The notes under the pieces: model-generated
Database searches by the model: none
Told to the model about the DNA's origin: nothing
The model's input: the letters and a program-made list of their open reading frames with translations, nothing else
Translations under genes and position numbers: made by a program
Part shown: piece by piece, positions 57,617 through 64,000 of the stretch
Position numbering within the stretch: the first letter of the stretch is position 1
How the letters are laid out: every line of letters starts with the position of its first letter
Source: Magnolia sinica
Taxonomy: Eukaryota; Streptophyta; Magnoliopsida; Magnoliales; Magnoliaceae
Assembly: GCF_029962835.1 (NCBI RefSeq)
Contig: NC_080574.1
Span: 38,817,501 to 38,881,500 of the forward strand
DNA: 64,000 nt
Direction of reading: 5' to 3'

Positions 57617-57988
57617 TCAAGGCTTAACAAACGAGAAATCACGGCTAAGATCTACATCTCTTGGTGGTGATCGATCATGCCTCCTTGGATGATAGCCACC
57701 ATGTCGGACCGGGGAAGAAGGCTCTGGTTCAGAGAAGTCCGTGTCGGACTGGTAAGACATAGGAGAATTCGGCACACTTTCTATGTCGACCACATTGGAT
57801 TTGTGCTTGTGGAGCAAATGTATGGGAGATGAACTATGGCTAGGTGTATTATCGCCGCTCATGAACCCAGATGGAACATCTACTCCGGCCTTCTGCAGCT
57901 TTTTCCTGTCCTTGGCCGCCTTTCGCCATTTCATAAGAGCTCTGGCTGTTTGCTCCTCGAAGATTGCCTTCTTCATGTGAGATCCCAT
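57617..57988 (-). CDS. MLO: MLO last exon (calmodulin-binding tail)
   Basis: 123 codons plus stop, acceptor CCACAG/ATG. It holds [20 protein letters not shown], with the amphipathic calmodulin-binding helix around the Trp, then a Ser/Pro-rich acidic tail. Confidence 0.94.
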   Translation of the reverse strand: MGSHMKKAIFEEQTARALMKWRKAAKDRKKLQKAGVDVPSGFMSGDNTPSHSSSPIHLLHKHKSNVVDIESVPNSPMSYQSDTDFSEPEPSSPVRHGGYHPRRHDRSPPRDVDLSRDFSFVKP

Positions 57989-60900
57989 CTGTGGATGTGC
58001 AGCCTCGTTTTATGACTTGGTTATTAGAGCTAACTTGTTTTAGTGACTTTGGTCCGTAATTGAGTCATGACTCAGCCAAGTGAGGGGAGACTGGGCTGAG
58101 TCAGGCTGAGTCACCCTATATTCACTAGGGGTGCACATGGAAATGGAGGAACCGGTAAACCAAACCGGAACCGACCAGACTGCACGGTTTGGTCTAATTT
58201 TGAAGCGCAACGGTTTTGGTTCTGGTTTTGAAAATCAAAGAACCGGTTAATTCAGTTCGGTTATCGGTTTAGGGTTATGTAGAACTGACCTGGACCGTGA
58301 ACTGGACCGTAAAACCGAACCTTGAACTGAACCTGGAACTGGACCCCTTAGTCAATAAATATTTAAATATTATTATTTTTTTAACATAAAAAGAAAAAAA
58401 TGCCTAATATTTCTTTATTCTCCTCCACTTTCTTGGCCTCTCTATCTCTCAAGAAACGTGCAATTGAATTAGATTATAAAAAAAAAAAACCATGCAATTA
58501 GACTGGATTGTAAAAACAAACCATGCAATTGGACTGGATTATAAAAAGCCCATAACGGTCCTGTTCGAGTTCTGATTTTCCTGGAACCATTGGGAACGGT
58601 TTGGTTCCGGTTTCACCCCAAAACCATAAGGCCGAACCGAACAATGTGCACCCCTAATATTCGAAGTGTGAACTAGATCAGGCTTGACTGAGTCTGAGTC
58701 GACTCAGATTTATCCTCGTGTAATGTTTCTGCAGGTAGTCTACTAAGAGCTGTTAATGGGGTTGGGATCACTGGCTAAGCCATCACATCCATTTCAGGCC
58801 ACTATATCAGACTCGACCGAGTCCAAGGTCCAATCATTGGGTGAACCACATATGCATGAATACAATGGATGTCTAAGAAAGATTCACGTAGGCCCATGTC
58901 CCGCTTACTATCTACAGGGCCCACCATGTAACTGTCTTGGTCCAAAGCTAAGGTTGGCCCAAGGATTGGGTAGACCACACATGCATGAAAAAAGATGGAC
59001 GGTTGGAAGAAAGATCAACCAAAGGTCCACATTCAACGTACATGTGTGGCCCATCTGATAGATTTGAGTCATTGTAAAAAGAACTCACCTGAGTTACTAA
59101 AGCATACAAGGGGAATGTGATGTAGCTACATAAGAACTGGAGGACAAGTCCCACGAAAACTCGAGCCAGGTTCATCCCTATGTTGGCGTGGAAGCAAGAT
59201 GTCAACCCAAACTCGTACTGCATTTCCAACACTACTAGTTAGGCAGTGCGAAGAGGAATCTTATGGCCCATGGTAGAGTGATCTAGACCGTCCATCCTAT
59301 GAGTCCCATCATCAATGGGGGACCCACAAAAAAACTTCTGGACTGGTAGATGGAAGTCATCTAACCTTTGGCATTTTTTGTTAGTCACTAATGGAAGGGT
59401 TAGAATCTTCCAAGGTAGGCCATTCAGATCAACGCTCTTCATCTAGATAACCAAACCATGGGCCCCACTTATACTGATGATAAATCAAGACCCTGTAATT
59501 TTTCTAAACAAGAATGCTGTCTGTGCCATGTGTAAGTAAGAGAGAGGAAGATGGAGGTTTACTTACCCATACCCACAAGAAGTATGCCATCTGAAATGCA
59601 TTCTGCTCAAACATAATCAGTTTTGGTTAGTAGGAAAAAAATGTTTAATTTGAATGGTTTTATTCGTTGAACTCTCTATTTCAAAGTGGAAATGAGCAGC
59701 ACGTGCAAGATCAGAGCCACTCATCAGGTGATCCTCACTCTTCAGATCCCATGTGTAACAAATCAAGTCGATGCGATCATGGAGTGGTCCACACATGGGC
59801 AATGTAAATAAACGGTTACGAGAAACTGCTGATGTTCCAAATTTCATGTGAAGCTGGGGCCGGACTTGATGAACCACAATGTTTAAGACATGCTGCATGC
59901 ATGGTGGGACATCGCCAGATGAGTGGTTCCAATCTCACACACATGTGAGATGTGAAATGTAAGAAGTCCAATGAACTAAGGGCATGTTTAGATGCGAATT
60001 GGGTTAGTGCAAAGTGACTTAAAAGGGAAGTCATTCACAGGTGCTGTTTGGGGAAGGAAATTCACCTGTAAGTCACTTACAACCTATAAGTCACTTATAG
60101 GCAGAACCGCTAGGAAATTTTGAGGGCGGGGACTGAGAAATCACTTCCTTGTAAGTGACCTACAGGCCAACGGCCTGATTTTTTTAATGAGGAGAAAAGG
60201 GGGATAATGCACCTCCATTATAATGGTGTTGTGCGCCTTCCTCTCTGCAATTAGTGTTGTTGTGTGCCCATCTCTCTTCCCCTCTCTCCTTCTTTGAATG
60301 CAGTTAGGGTTTTTTTATTGGAATCAACTGATTCAGTTAGGCTGTGACAGAGGGGCCCACTGTAATTTGTGTTTTTTTAATTATAGGTATATCTATGCCA
60401 TTCACCAATTTTGCTAGCTCATTTTAGGGCCCAAGCCCAGACATGAAGTATATCCAAATCTTAGTTGGGCCATACCATAAGAAACATTGGTGATTGAATG
60501 TCTACCATTAAATCTCCCCACTGTCTAGTCTATTGAGGTGGACGTTCTTTACTTTTAATTTTTTTTAAATTTAATTATTTTAATGCATCTAAATTGTGCA
60601 TCTTCTGTCCTACTGTTTGTTTGTTTTGTTTTGTTTTTTTTTTTAAAAAATTTATATGGGCCATAACATGCTATGTGAAACAAGTGGACACCTATTTCTA
60701 CGCATTGGTATATCTATGTGATTGGGTGCACTAGATGGATGACTTTCAAATGGGACTACACTACACATTGTACAACTAAAATATAAAAAATGGCCCACCA
60801 TGGAATAACATAAGAATTAGCTTAAATATTCATCTTGGCAGGCTTAATAGAATGATATATTTGGTGTCAAGATTTTTTTCATGTGATTCTAACATCTTGA

Positions 60901-61648
60901 AATAATTCTCTCCTCTTGGCTTTAAACATACAACTTCTTACCTGTAAATAACTTATATGCTATCTAAATACAAAAACTAATTTATCTATAAGTGACTTAC
61001 AACTTACATCCAAACAGGATCACCTGTAAGTGACTTTCACCAGTACGTCACTTAATTACAACTTAAAAAAACTTGCATCATCCAAACAAGCCCTAAAGGA
61101 AACCTACTTTTTACCCCATTTTCTTTATTGATTGGTAATGTAAATTTCATGTGCAAAAAAACAGAAAATGAAAAATTACCTGAAATAAAGTAAAATGTAT
61201 CAAGAAGAGGATCCACTGGGGACGATTGAACCAAAAGAACTTATTACTAGGCTCAACCACTGGGGCTCCTTTAATGACAGCCGTCCGCTCTTCAATCTGC
61301 TGGGCCATCTCCATGATGATAACTTCAAGCTTCGTGCCAACCATGAGGAGTATCTGTGGAAGGCAATTTTGAGTGTTAGATGTGGCATTAAGTAAGAAAT
61401 AGTCAAGGCTAGAGAGGGCTACAGGATCTTACAATGAGAGGCACCAAAGACATCCAGAAGAGTGTGTACCAACCTGCAACATTAGTGGACCAAATGAGTA
61501 GAGTGCGAGGATATGGAAAGGGAATGGAAGATGAAAGTATTGCATACCATAGACATTGAGAATCATGAGCAAGACTGCAAAAGCCCATAGCGGAATGCTG
61601 TGGGAGGAACTTCAACATTTAGCTAGATACACACGTATATATAGATAG

Positions 61649-61693
<45 letters not shown>

Positions 61694-62107
61694 ATGCCGA
61701 CAACCACCTTGAAATCATCCTCTAATGATCTCTTAATGTACTTATGGAAGTCGAATTTGCTGTTTGGAGCCAAATGTGCCTACATTTCATTCATTTTAAG
61801 ACAATCAATAGCTATTGTTGAGCTTGAGATATGAGGAAAAAATGGTCTGTTTGGTTGCCACTTAATAATAAGTTCATCGCATTTTAGAAATCATTGTTTA
61901 TATAAATTATGGGTTATTAGAATCATTTTAAGCCTTATGATTATAAGGCGATGAAATCATTTTATAATTGGCAATCAAACATGGACCAAGTACTTAGATT
62001 AAAATCTCGAAGGGAATGAAAGGGCCCATTACATTGATGAAACCATGGCGCATGGTTAGATAGTCCACCTTTGTTACAGATGCGAAGAACTGCCGAAAGA
62101 AAGCTAC
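57617..62107 (-). CDS. MLO: MLO family membrane protein, C-terminal part (5' exons outside the window)
   Basis: MLO proteins are plant seven-transmembrane, calmodulin-binding plasma-membrane proteins; some members set powdery-mildew susceptibility, others act in development. Exons, in minus-strand order: 62033-62107, 61691-61779, 61548-61597, 61433-61473, 61180-61353, 59567-59602, 59089-59217, 57617-57988. They join in frame to 321 codons, with the stop at 57617. Diagnostic text: [103 protein letters not shown]. The calmodulin-binding region is [14 protein letters not shown]. The tail ends RDFSFVKP, resembling the AtMLO1/13/15 group (tentative). The N-terminal half must lie right of 64000. 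No defect is seen in the visible exons. Confidence 0.93.
58126..58656. mobile_element. hAT-like MITE, 531 bp, in the last MLO intron
   Basis: The ends TAGGGGTGCACA and TGTGCACCCCTA are inverted. The flanks ATATTCAC and ATATTCGA are an 8-bp TSD with two mismatches. The interior repeats 'accggaaccg/cggttttggttc' words. Confidence 0.8.
59089..59217 (-). CDS. MLO: MLO exon (last membrane segment)
   Basis: Forty-three codons, [14 protein letters not shown] to YALVTQ, acceptor ATGCAG/TAC, donor CAG/GTGAGT. Confidence 0.95.
59567..59602 (-). CDS. MLO: MLO micro-exon [12 protein letters not shown]
   Basis: Twelve codons, acceptor GAGCAG/AAT, donor TGG/GTAAGT, phase 0 at both ends. The sequence is strongly conserved in the family. 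Confidence 0.95.
59980..61093. mobile_element. PIF/Harbinger-like MITE, 1114 bp, TSD TAA, in an MLO intron
   Basis: The ends GGGCATGTTTAGATGC and the complement GGGCTTGTTTGGATGATGC are inverted, with TAA on both sides (59977-59979, 61094-61096). Subterminal 'aagtcacttacaa'-type words repeat in both orientations. No transposase was seen. Confidence 0.8.
61180..61353 (-). CDS. MLO: MLO exon (cytosolic loop and next helix)
   Basis: Fifty-eight codons, acceptor CCACAG/ATA, donor TTTCAG/GTAATT. It encodes [23 protein letters not shown]-like [20 protein letters not shown] and a hydrophobic helix. Confidence 0.95.
61433..61473 (-). CDS. MLO: MLO exon ([13 protein letters not shown])
   Basis: 41 nt, acceptor TTGCAG/GT, donor CATT/GTAAGA. 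It continues the membrane segment. Confidence 0.92.
61548..61597 (-). CDS. MLO: MLO exon ([16 protein letters not shown])
   Basis: 50 nt, acceptor CCACAG/C, donor TATG/GTATGC. It encodes a membrane helix. The split Ser and Gly codons join correctly with both neighbours. Confidence 0.92.
61652..61690. repeat. (GA)n microsatellite at an MLO splice donor
   Basis: A run of about 19 GA units ends at the exon junction 61690/61691. On the coding strand it is (CT)n, starting right after the donor GT. Confidence 0.97.
61691..61779 (-). CDS. MLO: MLO exon ([11 protein letters not shown] block)
   Basis: 89 nt, acceptor ATGTAG/GCA, donor ATCAG/GTCTCT, phase 2. The donor's GT is the first step of a (CT)n microsatellite. 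Confidence 0.9.
61843..61988. mobile_element. Small hAT-like MITE in an MLO intron
   Basis: 'tggtctgtttggttgcca' and the complement of 'ttggcaatcaaacatggacca' are inverted ends. No exact TSD found. Confidence 0.6.
62033..62107 (-). CDS. MLO: MLO exon (FFRQFF block)
   Basis: It reads [20 protein letters not shown] and on to GFIN, with donor AAT/GTAATG in phase 0. The upstream limit is uncertain: acceptor CGAAG at 62107 (75 nt, phase 0) or GGTAG at 62103. Confidence 0.8.
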
Positions 62108-62944
62108 CTTCGGGTTCACCAAACAAGTCAAAAGAAAATGGTAAAATTAGCGATGTTATGGTCATTTACAAAAACATCATGTTTAGGATTGCACACCTCT
62201 TACAAAAATATCTGTTATTTGTCACTTTTACATAGCACACATGTAATATTGACTATGAGTGTGCTTAAACTATAGATGTATGAGCCACTCACATGTGCCT
62301 ATTAATTGTCCATTTTTTTTATAAGGGATTTTGACTATACTAGCCTTGTGGTATTGTCAAAAGCATAAAAAAATTGACCTCTCAAATATATTCCTTAGTT
62401 AGCCTTCTGATAACTTTTTAGAGAATTAATGGATGAAAATGCCCCTACTTTGGAACCTAGTGCCTGTATAGAGTTTCTTCTTCTTTCTTTGTTTTCCTAG
62501 GACATCTTCTTCATTTTCAAACATGTCTTTTAGGGCCCCACCACAACTCCTTTTGACCACATTTTCCCGTGTATATTTATCACCATCAACTTCTCCAGTG
62601 TATGGGCACTGCCAACAAGTTCTTGGGCACCGCCAACAACTTCTAAAGCCCTACAAAAAGTGTTGTTTTTGCTATGACAACTAGATTTCCTAGAGATAGA
62701 AGCCACTGATATGTAGAAGATATTTTAAATGAATTTTTTTTATTTTACTTTTTGTAGAATATCATTTTCTTAGAGATGGAAGCTACTTTTGTTGTGGATA
62801 GAGAGGGATGACCATAGTTGTTGCCGTGAGGAGAAGTGATTGTTGGAAGGGTTTTGAGGTCAAGAATGATCATTGTGGTTGTCATGTAGAAGACAATGAA
62901 GGAGATAGAATTTGAATTTTTGTAACATATTTCCTTAGTTGAAG
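62108..62944 (-). other. MLO intron, no exon recognised
   Basis: No MLO N-terminal exon text was found here. The intron must extend past the window end. Confidence 0.6.
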
Positions 62945-63390
62945 TGGCTGTCATGTGTTAAGGGTTTAGGTTTTCATGTGTTAAAGAATTGGGCTTGGGT
63001 TCTCGTGTTAAGAGTCTTGGTTGTCATGTGTTAAGGGTTTGAGTCGTGGTTGTCATGTGTTAAGGGTCTAGGTTATCATGTGCTAAGGGCTTAGGTCATG
63101 GTTATCATGTGTTAAAGTCTAGGTTGTAATGTGTTATGGGTCGAGGTTGTCATGTGTTAAGGGAGGTTGACTCATAGTAACCTTGACCCTTAACACATGA
63201 CAATCTCAACCTAACAACCTAAACAACGTTAATACATAATAACCTCAACCCTTAACACAGGACAACGTCAACCTTGACTCTTAACACTACAAGGACATTA
63301 TTTGTGGGGCCTATTATCGAGTATATGTTAAGGGTCAAAATTGTCATGTGTTAATGGCCTAGGTTGTCATGTATTAAGGGTTGTGGGGCT
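62945..63390. repeat. Minisatellite with inverted blocks (gtcatgtgttaagggt)
   Basis: Forward units 'ggttgtcatgtgttaagggt' fill about 62945-63170. Reverse-complement units ('cccttaacacatgacaa') fill about 63175-63290. Forward units return to 63390. Confidence 0.88.
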
Positions 63391-63639
63391 CACCATTGGA
63401 TATGTGTCAAATCTACTCCGTCCATTAGATTCAAAATTTAATTTAATGTCAATGGTCAAATAATAAGTTACATTTAAAATTTTTGTAGCCTACAAGAAGT
63501 TTTCAATGGTAGGTTTTCAATCTCACTATTTTTTATGGTCAAAGAATGAGTTACATCTACAAATAAAGTGAACCCCACCATAAGAAAATAGTTAGGAGTG
63601 AATGACCACCAACCATCGTTATTGATTGTTCTGGACCAT

Positions 63640-64000
63640 TGTAATGCAGGGGCATTTTCACACAGGGCTCGAGTGGGGTAGCCCATGGGATGCAAGGACA
63701 CAATTGGGGTGGGTGACCCATGTGATTTGGGGCCTATGGGAGATGTCTCATATTCGAGACTCCTCACTGAGGGTGATTAATGCGTATTTCACACCGGACT
63801 CGAGTGATGTAGCCCGTGAGATGCGGGGATATACTCTGGGTGGGCGGCCCATGTGATTTGAGGCCCACGAGAGAGGTTCGGCCGAGGTCCTAACTCATGA
63901 GATGTGGGGCCTGGGCTATGAGATAAATGGATTAATTCGCCATACTCTAATAGTTCTCTTCACTGGGGGTGATTAATGTAGGGGCATTTTTACACCGGGC
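63640..64000. repeat. Tandem repeat, unit about 140-190 bp, running off the window
   Basis: 'ggggcatttt.acac.gggctcgagtg' and related text start units near 63648, 63785 and 63972, with 'gggtgattaatg' near their ends. The same family lies inverted at 30400-30660. Confidence 0.7.

Noticed and set aside
62108..64000. MLO N-terminal exons
   Set aside because: I searched for the expected N-terminal blocks on the minus strand and found none; the region is repeats and plain intron sequence.

Overview
This is nuclear DNA of a flowering plant. It has long intron-containing genes with GT-AG junctions, A/T-rich intergenic DNA, Ty1/copia and Ty3/gypsy retrotransposons, LINEs, MITEs and solo LTRs. Recurrent 'gtgggccc ... 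accgtccat' repeats hint at a magnoliid, but that is an impression only.

Two protein-coding genes can be supported, both on the minus strand. (1) Positions 8033-39793 hold a complete DHHC-type protein S-acyltransferase of the plant PAT21/PAT22 kind. It has ten coding exons in 31.8 kb and encodes 648 aa. Every exon boundary is a GT-AG junction that keeps frame. Its last intron (8957-29523) is 20.6 kb of nested mobile elements. (2) Positions 57617 to about 62107 hold the C-terminal 321 codons of an MLO family seven-transmembrane protein in eight exons. Its 5' exons lie beyond the right edge.

Layout. 1-7012: a decayed LINE broken by two direct copies of a large LTR. 7013-8032: non-coding. 8033-39793: the S-acyltransferase gene. 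Its last intron holds a second LINE split by a 2648-bp solo LTR, and a 13.3-kb copia element. That copia element carries a 1227-bp solo LTR in its 5' LTR, a TRIM element in pol, and inside the TRIM a 1.56-kb insert with six tandem repeats. A hAT-like element follows. Intron 4 contains a 2392-bp solo LTR. 39794-57616: intergenic DNA with nested MITEs, an antisense copia gag/LTR remnant split by a 4062-bp solo LTR, and a deleted gypsy pol fragment. 57617-64000: the MLO gene with hAT- and PIF-like MITEs in its introns, ending in minisatellites.

Target-site duplications (TSDs) were found by eye for most insertions: GAAGA, GCCAA, GTATC, CCCAC, GTAAT, GCATGTACT, CCTAAAAT and TAA. The order of nesting is therefore well supported. 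The most unusual structures are the TRIM carrying a satellite-like insert flanked by a 130-bp duplication, and a group of 2.6-4.1 kb LTRs that each look like promoter, leader exon, GT-AG intron and second exon. No prokaryotic system, CRISPR array or structural RNA gene was seen.
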